This document shows, in pieces, positions 23,858-34,438 of a stretch of DNA of 64,000 bases. The DNA lies in the IMG/VR virus record IMGVR_UViG_3300037517_002612, positions 1 through 64,000 of that record; one strand, 5' to 3'. Made by a program: the position numbers and the translations under genes. Numbering within the stretch: position 1 is the first letter of the stretch; each line of letters opens with the position of its first letter. Source of the DNA: a virus. The notes beneath the pieces are model-generated. The model saw only the letters and a list, made by a program, of their open reading frames with translations. It did not search any database and was not told the origin of the DNA.

Positions 23858-25291
23858 GTGAGCAATAATACAGCATCGAGTCTATATACAAGTTTAATTA
23901 CTTCGATAGACCCACTTTTGGAAAAATTTGCCATCGGCCGTGAAATATTTGCCGCCTATGGAGATCAGCACTATAACGCAGCAATGCTTATCAAGTCGTT
24001 GACAAACAGTCAATCGGTTCCAGTGAACCAAGAGACTTATTACCATTTTGAAGATCTTCCAATTAACCAAAACCTTTTAACAGCAGCAGGTGGTCCATAC
24101 GTGGCAGCTTCTCCTGGTGCTTCGGTTGTAGTTAACTTGGCATTATCTAACAACTCTACTTTAAACGGACTTTTACCGGTACGTGAAAAGTGGACAATCG
24201 TTGACCCAAACAACAACCAAAGATTGTATCGTATCGAAACTGTAACAAACAGTGGAGTTACCCCTTCTATTACAATTGCACCGCTTGATCCTACAATCAC
24301 AATCTCTATCTCTGGTGGAGTGTTATTGAAAATTGGACCTTCGGCTTTTGGTGAAGGAACCGGACAACCAGGTGGAATTGTTACTCCTGTATTACGTAGA
24401 AACTTTAACCTTTCTATCTTAAAAGAAGGTTTAAATTTCTCTGGTTCAGAAGCTACCAACGAAGCTAGTGTTGACGCAGTATCGTTAGCAGGTATGTACA
24501 CCGCAGCTAATATCGAACTTCCTGCAGGTTTAGGTAATACCTACGTAGTAAGAAATGCAAAACAAATGGAGTTCCGTATGATGGAGCAACATGCTGACCT
24601 TTACTACTGGGGAGAGAAAAACACCAACACTTCTGTTGTTGTTGACTCAGGTACCGACGGTACAGTAAGATCATCTGAAGGGTTAAAAAGAACTACTACT
24701 TTATACGGAACTCCAATTCCTTATTCAGTTGGTTCAATGACCATGGGTATCTTCAGCCAGGCTGGTGATGCTTTAGATGCTCAATACGTTTCTCCTTCCA
24801 GAGCAATCCTTTGGTTACAAGGTAGAAAGCAGTACACTGAGGCTGAGTCATTATTGGCTACCAACAACTACTATACCGGTATCCGTTACGATAGAGATTC
24901 TTCTCTACCATATGTATATGGAGACGCTATGGCTGTTCAAGGTAAGAAATACAACTTCGCATTTATCGGAGTAGAACTTGGTGGATACAAATATGTATCT
25001 ATGAGAGAGCCTTTATTCACCGACCCTAACGGTACAGGTGCATTAGGTTACCCAGTTCCAAACTTAGGATTCATGTTGCCTTTGGCCTCCATGACTGATC
25101 CTGTTAATAAAGTATCGAGAGATACCGTTACAATGAGATATAAGTCATTGGGTGGTATTAACCGTGCTTACAAAACATGGGTGAGAGGTCAAGAGATCAC
25201 TAACGTGGATACTTACGATATCAACATGCAAGCCAACGTTTCTTACGAGTGGTTCGGAGCTAACAGATTTATCCAAGTTCAAGGTACCTAG
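23858..25291 (+). CDS. Major capsid protein
   Basis: A 477-aa protein, probably with an HK97 fold. It starts at GTG 23858 (MSNNTASSLYTSLITSIDPL). An N-terminal helix, a GREIFAAYGDQHYNAAMLIK segment, a beta-rich middle, a P-domain-like part (AKQMEFRMMEQHADLYYWGE) and a C-terminal VSYEWFGANRFIQVQ are consistent with capsid proteins of Bacteroidota phages. Its codon use is richer in ggt, gct and tct than its neighbours, which suggests high expression. It is followed by a strong terminator, so the transcript ends here. Confidence 0.82.
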   Translation: MSNNTASSLYTSLITSIDPLLEKFAIGREIFAAYGDQHYNAAMLIKSLTNSQSVPVNQETYYHFEDLPINQNLLTAAGGPYVAASPGASVVVNLALSNNSTLNGLLPVREKWTIVDPNNNQRLYRIETVTNSGVTPSITIAPLDPTITISISGGVLLKIGPSAFGEGTGQPGGIVTPVLRRNFNLSILKEGLNFSGSEATNEASVDAVSLAGMYTAANIELPAGLGNTYVVRNAKQMEFRMMEQHADLYYWGEKNTNTSVVVDSGTDGTVRSSEGLKRTTTLYGTPIPYSVGSMTMGIFSQAGDALDAQYVSPSRAILWLQGRKQYTEAESLLATNNYYTGIRYDRDSSLPYVYGDAMAVQGKKYNFAFIGVELGGYKYVSMREPLFTDPNGTGALGYPVPNLGFMLPLASMTDPVNKVSRDTVTMRYKSLGGINRAYKTWVRGQEITNVDTYDINMQANVSYEWFGANRFIQVQGT

Positions 25292-25310
25292 TACTTGATC
25301 GAAATATTAA

Positions 25311-25344
25311 AAACCCTGGTAATTAATTTTATCAGGGTTTTTTT
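25311..25344 (+). terminator. Terminator after the capsid gene
   Basis: AAACCCTG and CAGGGTTT form the stem (AAACCCTG 25311-25318, CAGGGTTT 25333-25340), followed by a T-run; the A-run before it makes it potentially bidirectional. Confidence 0.8.
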
Positions 25345-25402
25345 ATTTCAAATATATTACTATTTTTACCGAGAATTAGGTAATAATTAAAACAAAACCG
25401 TT

Positions 25403-26464
25403 ATGATACTTATTGATAAGAAAAAAGCAGTCTTCGCAAAATCTTACATTACAAAGAAGAAAAATGAAATTGGAGACGGAAGATACGTCCAGTCACCACA
25501 GGAGCTTTTATCCAAACTACCAACAAACAAAGAAGGTTACTTCGTACAGGTAGGTCCGGCAGGTAGCCCCATCTTATTAAACGATACCTTCCACGGAACC
25601 ATCGAATATAACGATGCAGGTGAAATTACTGGATTTGACTTCTCTAAAAAGAGAGCAGAGGCAGGTCCTCATTTAGTTCACTTCTGTAATACAGCTACCA
25701 TTGAACCGGATGGAGTGCATTACAGAGACATGAAGCCTGAGTACTATCAATCATACGGCCATAGAAATGGAAACGCTACCATCGTTATTCAACAAGAAGA
25801 TGTAGAACTTTATATTTTCCTATCAGATTTCTGTAGAAAAGTAAAGAACTCTTTAAATGCACATGCTAATACCATCAAGGATTACGTGCTAGAAATCTCT
25901 AATCCAGAGAAGAGTGCCGCAGAAGAAGCCTCAAAACGCAGACCAAGATTAAAAGCCGAAAGACTTATCTTCGAAGATCCTACAGAAGGTGGTATGACAG
26001 AAGCACAATTAGACATGGTTGCCCGTCACCTTGGACTACCAATTGAACAATATAAAACTACAGCCCTTAAACAGAAAGCTATATGGGCCGCAATCGTAGC
26101 AGACGAAACATCTCGTAAACTATCCGGTGATTCTGATGTTTATGGCTACGAATTCTTAGCTAAACTATCTGAGAACAAAGGCCCAGACTTTAAGTTAAGG
26201 GAATTAGTTACCCTTGCTTTAAAAGAAAGATGTATCTCTATGGATACTAAGAGAAAGATGTTTGTATTTATAGGAGGACCTAATGATGACATCATTGGAA
26301 CCATTTGTCCATACGACGACGCAGCACCTATTAAGATAAACGTCCTCATCACTTATCTGAAGTTCAACCCAGAGGTGGAGGAAAGAATTCACAAACTTGT
26401 CTACGGGGATTTCGAACCGGAACAAACCCCGAAAGTTAAAAAAGCAGGGACCGCAAAAGCATAA
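25403..26464 (+). CDS. Hypothetical protein in the virion gene block
   Basis: A 353-aa protein of unknown family. The first part (MILIDKKKAVFAKSYITKKK, then LNDTFHGTIEYND) is beta-like, the middle is helical (LYIFLSDFCRKVKNSLNAHA), and the C-terminus is basic (PKVKKAGTAKA). It lies between the capsid gene and a large fibre-like gene and has its own terminator. It may be a head-completion or head-to-tail protein, or a non-structural factor; the sequence does not decide. Confidence 0.65.
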   Translation: MILIDKKKAVFAKSYITKKKNEIGDGRYVQSPQELLSKLPTNKEGYFVQVGPAGSPILLNDTFHGTIEYNDAGEITGFDFSKKRAEAGPHLVHFCNTATIEPDGVHYRDMKPEYYQSYGHRNGNATIVIQQEDVELYIFLSDFCRKVKNSLNAHANTIKDYVLEISNPEKSAAEEASKRRPRLKAERLIFEDPTEGGMTEAQLDMVARHLGLPIEQYKTTALKQKAIWAAIVADETSRKLSGDSDVYGYEFLAKLSENKGPDFKLRELVTLALKERCISMDTKRKMFVFIGGPNDDIIGTICPYDDAAPIKINVLITYLKFNPEVEERIHKLVYGDFEPEQTPKVKKAGTAKA

Positions 26465-26476
26465 ATTTTCAAGAGA

Positions 26477-26496
26477 GGGGCATTAGCCCCTTTTTT
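26477..26496 (+). terminator. Terminator GGGGC-atta-GCCCC-TTTTTT
   Basis: A short GC-rich hairpin followed by six T, 12 bases after the stop at 26464. Confidence 0.75.
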
Positions 26497-26511
26497 GTTG
26501 TAATTATTTTC

Positions 26512-26519
26512 TATTTTTG
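26512..26519 (+). promoter_or_regulatory. Promoter -7 box TATTTTTG
   Basis: A TAnnTTTG match 15 bases before ATG 26535. Confidence 0.5.
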
Positions 26520-26534
26520 GTAAAAATATATCAA

Positions 26535-28700
26535 ATGGCAACTACCATCTCAGTAACCTCAACAATCATTACTTCAACACACGTTTTTAAAGCAGATGAC
26601 GTTACGGACTATAGTGCCGTTACCTATTTTGTAGACTCTAAATCAGTCCTCAAATTACAGGGACCATCCGCAACTTTATATAACAACACGAATTTTGCGT
26701 CTCCAGATTTTAACTATCCTGGAACATTAACCAAGTCAATTGTTATTCCTTTAATCAGTGGACTTATCCCACAAGGAGGTTATATCTTAACCACCACAAC
26801 AAAAATCACAAAGACCTGCCCAATCATTGACGTAAACCTTGGATCAAACTACATCCTAGTTGATCTTGCGTTATTGGATAACTTCATAGCAGGACAATCA
26901 ATTGTATTAGCCGGAGGACCAAACGCAGGTACCTACGAAATTCAATCAGTATCTTCCAACGCATTCGGCACTATCCTAACATTGGTAGAAGCCTTAGTTT
27001 CAGATACAGCAACAGATACAGTTACATTTGACGAGACAGTAGAAACCATTGGAGACTACACTTATTGCTACACAGCCCCATCAGGAGTATTAACGCTGGA
27101 GGCTACTTGTGAATCGGCTATCTTAACAGCAACCGACAACACCAACTACGCAATCACTTGTGAGGGAGAAAGTATTCTTCCAACCACCAATACCAAACTT
27201 ATTACGATCGACGCACCACTTAACTCAGGTGGTACACCAGTATATCCTCAAACAACATCATCGGTATCACCGGTAGTTATTCCTGAGTTATGGACGCAAA
27301 CATGGACAGGTAGCCTAACCGCAACACTTGTTTATACACTTCCTTCAGGCTTGATTATAAATACGTCGGTAACAACAACAACTCATTTAGACGTTGCTTG
27401 TGATGACTCTTTATGTTGCATGAGCACTTGCCTTCAAAACGCAACCAATACCTTCTTAACAGCAGTATCGTGTAACTCTAACCTAAACGCAATACTATCA
27501 GCAACGGTTCAGTATAATAAAATACTTGGAGCCTTTATGATGTATTCGGTAGGAGTTAGATGCGGAAACACAACTATCATTGACACTGCAGTAGCAAACA
27601 TGAAGTCCTATCTTTCGGATACTGATTGTTGTAATAACTGTAGTGATACAGGACAGTCTACTCAGATTGTGGCTATATACAACGTAGTTATCTCTGGAAA
27701 TACCTTAGTGGTTCAGTCAGGTGACGCTTACATTGATATATCACAATCTGTAGTTGGAGATGTTACTACCGCAACGTTTACATTAGACGTTGCAGCAGTT
27801 CAAGCTTTAATTGCGTCGTATATAAACAATAACATCGACATCATTACCGATATTGTAGATGCGCTTAAACTAAGAGTATCCACCTTCAGTAACGACAGTA
27901 CAGCATATGATGTTCCAATTTCATTTGACGCAGACACCTCAACAGGTAGCCCAATCATTGATAACGTAGTCTTCTCCACAGGAGCCTTAACAGACATAGC
28001 TGCAGGAGACCCAGTATCAATGCAAGATTTCCCAGTAGGAACAACCATCTCTACAATTAATCTTGACGGAAGCATTACTCTTAGTGCAAACTCTACCGGA
28101 ACAAGCGTAGGTCAAGTAGCACTTATTAGATCAGAGTATGAAGGAATAAGAGCTGATAGATTTAAAAGAACACTTGCCGGTGTGGTTGGATATTATTATA
28201 AAATTGTACTTAATTATCAAAACTCAATAGTTATTGATTCGACAACTGGGGCCGTACACCTTTCAGGAGATGTGCCAAATCCAGGAACAAACAAAGTATA
28301 TAAAACAAACGCAGTCGGAGTAAGAGAGTGGGGATCACCAGTGCCTAGCATATTCACACAAAATGCCGGAGGAACAGTAACCTCAAATACATCTTATGCC
28401 TTAGCAACAATTACCCCAACAACAATTGGCACTTATGCGATTATGTTAAGCTGCCAAGTAGATGCCGGTGGTGCCGCAAATGCCTATAGAATATCAATAT
28501 ACAAAAATGGAGCTTTAATAAATACAAGAGCCGTATTCTACAATACATCAACAAGCGGAGGTATTGACTCTGTAAGCATTGTTACTGAAGAAACCCTTAT
28601 TGATGCAGATGCTATTACATTATTTATGGAGGTTACATCAGTAGGCGGATCAACAGCAGATATTTCTAATATTTCAGCAGTCTTAATGAGAATAGCATAA
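26535..28700 (+). CDS. Fibre-like virion protein with C-terminal C1q-like domain
   Basis: A 721-aa protein from ATG 26535 (MATTISVTSTIITSTHVFKA). It is Thr/Ser-rich and beta-rich, with a Cys-rich central region (DDSLCCMSTC and DTDCCNNCSDTG) unusual for a phage protein. The last 120 residues (FTQNAGGTVTSNTSYALATI, then IYKNGALINT) resemble the C1q/TNF-type trimeric domain also seen in the first gene of the window. It is a probable head or tail fibre. Its stop overlaps the start of the next gene (TAATG). Confidence 0.65.
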   Translation: MATTISVTSTIITSTHVFKADDVTDYSAVTYFVDSKSVLKLQGPSATLYNNTNFASPDFNYPGTLTKSIVIPLISGLIPQGGYILTTTTKITKTCPIIDVNLGSNYILVDLALLDNFIAGQSIVLAGGPNAGTYEIQSVSSNAFGTILTLVEALVSDTATDTVTFDETVETIGDYTYCYTAPSGVLTLEATCESAILTATDNTNYAITCEGESILPTTNTKLITIDAPLNSGGTPVYPQTTSSVSPVVIPELWTQTWTGSLTATLVYTLPSGLIINTSVTTTTHLDVACDDSLCCMSTCLQNATNTFLTAVSCNSNLNAILSATVQYNKILGAFMMYSVGVRCGNTTIIDTAVANMKSYLSDTDCCNNCSDTGQSTQIVAIYNVVISGNTLVVQSGDAYIDISQSVVGDVTTATFTLDVAAVQALIASYINNNIDIITDIVDALKLRVSTFSNDSTAYDVPISFDADTSTGSPIIDNVVFSTGALTDIAAGDPVSMQDFPVGTTISTINLDGSITLSANSTGTSVGQVALIRSEYEGIRADRFKRTLAGVVGYYYKIVLNYQNSIVIDSTTGAVHLSGDVPNPGTNKVYKTNAVGVREWGSPVPSIFTQNAGGTVTSNTSYALATITPTTIGTYAIMLSCQVDAGGAANAYRISIYKNGALINTRAVFYNTSTSGGIDSVSIVTEETLIDADAITLFMEVTSVGGSTADISNISAVLMRIA

Positions 28701-29500
28701 TGACGTTAGATCAAATATTACAACACGCTTATTCGCGTCTAAACAAAGACCAATCTGGTAACACCTATGGTCCAGATCAATTTAATATTGACCTACCATT
28801 TTTCCTATATACTTTCCTAAATAAAAGATATGGGATACCTGCCAATTGGTTACCAGGACTTAAAATGCCTACGTTTGGATTTGAGGTGACGCAATTAATG
28901 ACAGACGACCTTGCACCATTAAAAGTAGTTATGGGAGGAAATGGACCATCAGATCCAGGAACACTTGCCGTTAACAGCAACGGAATAGCAACACTCCCTA
29001 CAGACTACTTTCACTACTCTGCCTTAAACGGAGCAGTGACAGACGGCACCTGTAATGATATGAGCTTACCAGCCATTGAGGTTTGCACCGACCAACAGTT
29101 CAGCGAAAACCTAACCCACTACTCAAGAAACAAATATCTTAGACAGGAGCCCTATTGTAACTTCCAAAACGGAGTTATTGAGTTCCGTCCAAAGGATATA
29201 GGCATGGTAAGGTTTGCGTACCTTAAAACACCTACAAATCCATTCTACGATTATTACACAGTGGTTGCCACAGCAGAAATTGTCTTCTTACAAGAAGGAC
29301 AATCATTCACCGCTACAGCAGCAAACATGTACAGAACAGGAGCCGTAGCAGGAACATTCACATCACAAACAGTAGAACTTCCAGTAGCAGAATACCTACA
29401 CGGGGACTTCGCAAACATGATAGTAGATCTCATGTCCGATAATCTACGTTCACAATACATGAAACAATCATCAGCTATCAGGGAGGGTAAAGACGCATGA
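28700..29500 (+). CDS. Head-tail or tail-ring structural protein
   Basis: A 266-aa protein. N-terminal helices (MTLDQILQHAYSRLNKD; PFFLYTFLNKRYGIP) precede a beta-rich middle and a C-terminal helix (LPVAEYLHGDFANMIVDLMS). It is tightly coupled to both neighbours by overlapping stop and start codons. Three such medium-sized genes in a row before a very large one match the ring/adaptor block of crAss-like and related podoviruses. The specific role is inferred. Confidence 0.6.
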   Translation: MTLDQILQHAYSRLNKDQSGNTYGPDQFNIDLPFFLYTFLNKRYGIPANWLPGLKMPTFGFEVTQLMTDDLAPLKVVMGGNGPSDPGTLAVNSNGIATLPTDYFHYSALNGAVTDGTCNDMSLPAIEVCTDQQFSENLTHYSRNKYLRQEPYCNFQNGVIEFRPKDIGMVRFAYLKTPTNPFYDYYTVVATAEIVFLQEGQSFTATAANMYRTGAVAGTFTSQTVELPVAEYLHGDFANMIVDLMSDNLRSQYMKQSSAIREGKDA

Positions 29501-30156
29501 AAAAGATAGAGATACTTGAAAGAGCAGAAGCAGAATTGGCCGGTGGAAACATGACGGCTGATATGAAGTCGAGATACCCACGATGGCTTGTTAGACAAGT
29601 TTTGTCCAAAGGCTATGACTCTATATTAGGAGATGCCTACGAACAATACCGACAAGGGATATTCGCAAAGAACCAATTCCTTTTAGACAACTACACCGTA
29701 ACCTTTACCCCAACAACAAACCCACCTGTAGTAGTCCAGTATGACACCGAAAGGAAACGCTACTATTGTGACCTGCCTAAATCAGTATTGGTGCTTAAAC
29801 ACAACGAAGGCATACGCTTAGTTTGCCCCGTAGAAAACGAGGCAGGAGCCGCCATCCCAATACAGAGTACTGCGTCGGTTATAAGAAAACCACTAACAGT
29901 AAGTGCAATAAACCCAAGGTTCACATATACATTAGAGGGGACCAAGAGAATATGGTTCACTTTCCCAATAGTACCATACACCGCTTTAATGATTAAAATG
30001 GTAGTGCCATTCGATGAGTTGGAAGATTTTGATGAAGTAGATGAACCAGCCATTATGACAAAGAACGGTATATATACCCTCTATAACTACGTTATGGAAA
30101 ACCTATTAAGAATGCCAATAACAAAGCAAACTGAAAACAACAATCCTACAGCCTAA
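29497..30156 (+). CDS. Structural protein of the ring/adaptor block
   Basis: A 219-aa protein with an N-terminal helix (KKIEILERAEAELAGGNMTA), then SRYPRWLVRQVLSKGYDSIL, and a beta domain containing KRYYCDLPKSVLVL. It overlaps the preceding and following genes by 4 and 1 bases, so it is produced together with them. No family recognised with certainty. Confidence 0.55.
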   Translation: MKKIEILERAEAELAGGNMTADMKSRYPRWLVRQVLSKGYDSILGDAYEQYRQGIFAKNQFLLDNYTVTFTPTTNPPVVVQYDTERKRYYCDLPKSVLVLKHNEGIRLVCPVENEAGAAIPIQSTASVIRKPLTVSAINPRFTYTLEGTKRIWFTFPIVPYTALMIKMVVPFDELEDFDEVDEPAIMTKNGIYTLYNYVMENLLRMPITKQTENNNPTA

Positions 30157-30908
30157 TGTACACAAACGGATTTTTAACCATAGATGAAATTGTAAGCGAC
30201 CTACAATACAGAGGGCAGGATTACTCATTGACCAACTATGACTATTGGTTCCACCTCGTTATTAAAGGCCTTCAGAAAATCAACGTGTACAACCTACGCA
30301 CATCAAACGTTGCGTATCTACCCCTAACCACAACAAACATTATACAACTCCCTTCCGATTATATTGACTACATCCAAATAGGGGTAGTAAACGGATCGGG
30401 AGTATTTAAGCCACTAACCTACGACCCAAACATATTCCCAGTACCACAGGCAGATTGTGGGGAAGATACCTCTACCGTACTACACGCAGACAAAGTATCA
30501 GAAGCCCCAATAGCAGGACTTCCAGGGCCCTATATTTTGTACGGAGAAACACTGCCAGTAGTATATGGTGCGACAGGGGGATACAACGCAGGATACTATA
30601 ATGTAAATAGACAGGACAACCAATTGTATATTTCAGGATTACCAGTAGGAACCGCAATTGCAGTAGAGTACAAAACCAGTGGTGTTAGCTTAACAGGACT
30701 TACTATGATACGGCAACAGTGCCAAGAGGCTTTAATTTCTTGGTGCATGATGACAGCACAACAGTTTGGAGTTATTCAGTCACAAACAAATTGGGCAAAT
30801 AAATATTACGGAGACGAGGCCGAACTTGAGTCACTTGACCAAGCGTTAACCTCTCAAGAATTACAAGACATACTTTACGGAACTTGGAAACAATCACCTA
30901 AGAGATAA
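30156..30908 (+). CDS. Adaptor or tail-ring protein
   Basis: A 250-aa protein starting MYTNGFLTIDEIVSDLQYRG, with LPLTTTNIIQLPSDYIDYIQ as a beta segment and a C-terminal helical part (IRQQCQEALISWCMMTAQQF). This plan (helical ends around a beta core) resembles portal adaptor or head-completion proteins of Bacteroidota podoviruses. It is translationally coupled to the large downstream gene. Confidence 0.55.
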   Translation: MYTNGFLTIDEIVSDLQYRGQDYSLTNYDYWFHLVIKGLQKINVYNLRTSNVAYLPLTTTNIIQLPSDYIDYIQIGVVNGSGVFKPLTYDPNIFPVPQADCGEDTSTVLHADKVSEAPIAGLPGPYILYGETLPVVYGATGGYNAGYYNVNRQDNQLYISGLPVGTAIAVEYKTSGVSLTGLTMIRQQCQEALISWCMMTAQQFGVIQSQTNWANKYYGDEAELESLDQALTSQELQDILYGTWKQSPKR

Positions 30909-33900
30909 TGCAAGATAACAGGCAACAAACCATAGAGTTTAAATATACCGGACTAGACCAGGACAGCGATCAAAGATTAATGAACCCTGGGGATAGCCGC
31001 TATCGCCTTAATTGTATTAACGACAGTACCGATGATGGACTATTAGGGGACATTCAGAATATTAAGGGAAACGCAATTTATCCATACGATGCGCCAGCCG
31101 GAACAAATAAGGTTATTGGTAGCTGTAAGGATACGCAGAATAACGCGATAGTTTTCTTCGTTTATAACTCAAATGGAGATCATCAAATAAGACGTTTCTA
31201 CCCAGACACATTAGCAAACGAACTTATCCTACAAAGTGAAGAGTTAAACTTTCAGGCCAACTTCCGTATTTACCACGCAAATATCATTAACGGATTGCTG
31301 TATTGGACAGACGGTTGGTTTGAGGACTTCGAATACGGATCCAACAATAAACTTAATTACAACCCCCCAAGGAAGATAAATATCCAAAAAGCAATTGACG
31401 GTGACCCTGGTTATTCACCTATTACATTTGAAACACTAGATAGGATTAAATACCAACCACCAACAACAGCTTCTCTTAGGTATATTTATGATGCGGCAAA
31501 CGCAATTAACTACGTCTACGGAAAACTATATCAAGTCACCTACCGTTACATTTGTGATGATAAAGAAGTAACAACATGGGCATCACTCAGCAAAGCCCTA
31601 CTACCTGTTTATAACTACAAGGATAATAACGTTTTTGAGCTATTAGAAAACACCCTTGGTATTACATTATGGACAGGATCAGAGATAGTTACCGACATTG
31701 AAATAGCATTGAGAATAAATGATTCTTACTTTATCATATCAAGACTAAACAAAGCTGAGGCCGGTATAGGATCAAATACACTATACGAATATAATTACAA
31801 CGGTATTGGCTATAAGGAAAACCTATTGGCAGAAGATTTTCTACGTCCATTTGATTACGTCCCACAAATATCACAAACCCAAGACATTGTAGGAGGCAGA
31901 ATAACAGATGGAAACGTTACAGAAAACTACGACAATCTTGACCTTGATATGGAGTTTGAGTTTATTAGGTATGATAAAACCACAGATATTCGATCAACAA
32001 GCCCAGATATTATCAATACAGCAGACCCAAATACATTCCCTTGGGGAACAGGTATAAACACCATGCAATATCCCTTGTGCACATTTAAAAGCGAAGGGGT
32101 ATATCAACCCTGCATAATCTATAAAGATAGAGCTAAGAGGTCGGGAGTGGCACAAACAAAAGAAGAATACATCTTATTAAGCCCATCATATAACGTTGGG
32201 TTATTCCCGCTTAATGGAATGTTATTGGATCCATTAAAGCTAAGATACACTATTAACCATGAGCCGCCTGTTTGGGCAAAGTACTATTCGTTTGGACTAA
32301 CCAAAGAACTTAGTTACATTAAAAAACAGCAAATACTTCTTACTGCTAGGAACTTTAATTTAAGAGATGGCAAGATTAAACTACCATTACAAACTGGATA
32401 TACATTTACTGAAGGAGATAAAATAAAACTTATTTCAGTAATGACACCCCAATCAAATGCTCCAGACGATCTTTATACCTACGCAGACCAGATTGCAGAT
32501 TACTTTTATCTACCATTTAGCAACTCGAACAACTACACCGTAGATCAACAGGTAAGCACATTTAACTATAAGGTAGATGAGTACGATCCCGCAACATTCG
32601 AAATTGTATTAACAAAGGGCGATGCAGCCGATATGAAAAACTACATTCAAGGAGAAATAGTTCCGGATCCAACAAAGGTATCAGCATTTCCATATTATAG
32701 TAACTATTACTACCTAATTGAGATATACAATAATAACAGAGATACAACAGAAAATAAAGTGTTTTATGAGGTAGGAGAAGACTTCGAAATTGGAAACGCA
32801 TATACCCCCTCCAGATACCACAAGTGCTCTGTACAAAACCAAGTTAATGGTGGACAACCAGCAATTGGAGAAGTATATGGGTTTGACGCATATCTTAGAA
32901 GAAAGAAAACACTACTAAACGACCAATCAATCTTATTAGATATTTTTACTCCAGCGTATTTTGTTCATACATCTTCAGTAGATAACACCATAGCATTCCC
33001 AACAGCATGGCTTCAGGCATTTAACAATTCAAACCTTGATATCAACGGAGATTATAGCGGAACAGCCTTAATTACAAATACGCAGTTTTTAGGATATGTA
33101 GGTTTTGGACAACCGGAAGAGGACCTGTTAACAAATACTATTATTATTTCACAAATATCTGGATCATGGACACCGCTTCCTCCAGCCAATACATATCCTA
33201 CATACATTAGCTTCTTTGGAACACAGGAAATTTATCCATGGTTAGAAGACGAAGCATTCGCAGATGACTACCCATCTACAGTTTACAACGACGGTAGAGT
33301 AAACTCAAACCTTGAAACCCTTGGTAGAAAGAACTACATATCAAGACTACGTTGGTCCGGCCCGTTATTTGAGAATACCCTTACAAACGAATTATCAACA
33401 GTATTTGAAGGATCATATAAAGACCTATCAGAAACGTATAACGAGATAAGCCGGATAAGACAAGTGGGTGATACCCTACGTGTACGACAGAAGAACAAGA
33501 TGTCATCGTTCTACATCGACAAGAACATGCTTAACGTTAATGAAGGTGTAGCAAACGTCGGACAATCCGCAGACTTCCTATCTACACCTAACCTATACGA
33601 TGAGTATTACGGATCCTCTACCCCAGGTTCCGACTCCATAAGCACCAGGACAACTTACTTCATGGACCTCCTTCACGGCCTTATTATACGGGACGCAGGT
33701 AACAAGCCCATCCCTATTTCTGGTGATGACGATAACCCGAACGATCAGTTTAAAATGGCAAAGTTCTTTAGGGACCTATGTAAAAACATCAGAGCCGTTG
33801 GAGAAGACAGCTTTAATATCATCAGTTGTTGGGATGAGTTCTCATCACTATATACCTTAACAGTACAGGACCTAAGAACCGTATTCAATACCATCCCAGA

Positions 33901-34438
33901 CCAATCCATGACCATTGTATTCCACGAGCCTACAAACAGGTGGAAGTCTTTCATGTCATATATTCCTGAGTGGTACGAAACCATGGGGCAATTCCTAGTT
34001 TCATTTAAGAATGCACAACCTTATTTACACTACACCAACCCAACAAGGAATAACTTCTTTGGTACCCAATATGGACAGGAGATAAGGGTAACAGCCAACA
34101 TTGCACGAAACACCGTTAAAATTTTTAACAATCTTGACGTGTATTCTAATATTGCCTGGGAGATACCTACTATTAATATCCCATCTACCCCAAACTCACC
34201 TAACGGAATGCTATCTGCTTTACCAGCAGCAAGGTTTAAAGCGAAAGAGGGGGTGTGGCACGCATCTTTCTTGAGAGATAAAAACGACCCCAAATATCCT
34301 ATCGCACCTTTAGCTTTAATTAACGGCAGAAGATTGCGTGGTGAAACAATTGAACTTGTTATGACAAATACTTCAACAAGTTTAGTATATTTGAGGGCAT
34401 TAAATATTTATATTAATCCATCTGAACTTACACTATAA
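30908..34438 (+). CDS. Large tail stabilisation or tail-hub protein
   Basis: A 1176-aa protein. The N-terminus (NPGDSRYRLNCINDSTDDGL, then GDIQNIKGNAIYP) and repeated Tyr/Trp-rich blade-like segments (GLLYWTDGWFEDFEYG; VYGKLYQVTYRYICD) resemble the beta-propeller-like stabilisation proteins of crAss-like and P22-like tails. The C-terminal third (IPEWYETMGQFLVSFKNAQP, then MTNTSTSLVYLRALNIYINP) is also beta-rich. It follows three coupled ring genes and precedes the internal proteins, which supports a tail-tube or hub role. Confidence 0.6.
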   Translation: MQDNRQQTIEFKYTGLDQDSDQRLMNPGDSRYRLNCINDSTDDGLLGDIQNIKGNAIYPYDAPAGTNKVIGSCKDTQNNAIVFFVYNSNGDHQIRRFYPDTLANELILQSEELNFQANFRIYHANIINGLLYWTDGWFEDFEYGSNNKLNYNPPRKINIQKAIDGDPGYSPITFETLDRIKYQPPTTASLRYIYDAANAINYVYGKLYQVTYRYICDDKEVTTWASLSKALLPVYNYKDNNVFELLENTLGITLWTGSEIVTDIEIALRINDSYFIISRLNKAEAGIGSNTLYEYNYNGIGYKENLLAEDFLRPFDYVPQISQTQDIVGGRITDGNVTENYDNLDLDMEFEFIRYDKTTDIRSTSPDIINTADPNTFPWGTGINTMQYPLCTFKSEGVYQPCIIYKDRAKRSGVAQTKEEYILLSPSYNVGLFPLNGMLLDPLKLRYTINHEPPVWAKYYSFGLTKELSYIKKQQILLTARNFNLRDGKIKLPLQTGYTFTEGDKIKLISVMTPQSNAPDDLYTYADQIADYFYLPFSNSNNYTVDQQVSTFNYKVDEYDPATFEIVLTKGDAADMKNYIQGEIVPDPTKVSAFPYYSNYYYLIEIYNNNRDTTENKVFYEVGEDFEIGNAYTPSRYHKCSVQNQVNGGQPAIGEVYGFDAYLRRKKTLLNDQSILLDIFTPAYFVHTSSVDNTIAFPTAWLQAFNNSNLDINGDYSGTALITNTQFLGYVGFGQPEEDLLTNTIIISQISGSWTPLPPANTYPTYISFFGTQEIYPWLEDEAFADDYPSTVYNDGRVNSNLETLGRKNYISRLRWSGPLFENTLTNELSTVFEGSYKDLSETYNEISRIRQVGDTLRVRQKNKMSSFYIDKNMLNVNEGVANVGQSADFLSTPNLYDEYYGSSTPGSDSISTRTTYFMDLLHGLIIRDAGNKPIPISGDDDNPNDQFKMAKFFRDLCKNIRAVGEDSFNIISCWDEFSSLYTLTVQDLRTVFNTIPDQSMTIVFHEPTNRWKSFMSYIPEWYETMGQFLVSFKNAQPYLHYTNPTRNNFFGTQYGQEIRVTANIARNTVKIFNNLDVYSNIAWEIPTINIPSTPNSPNGMLSALPAARFKAKEGVWHASFLRDKNDPKYPIAPLALINGRRLRGETIELVMTNTSTSLVYLRALNIYINPSELTL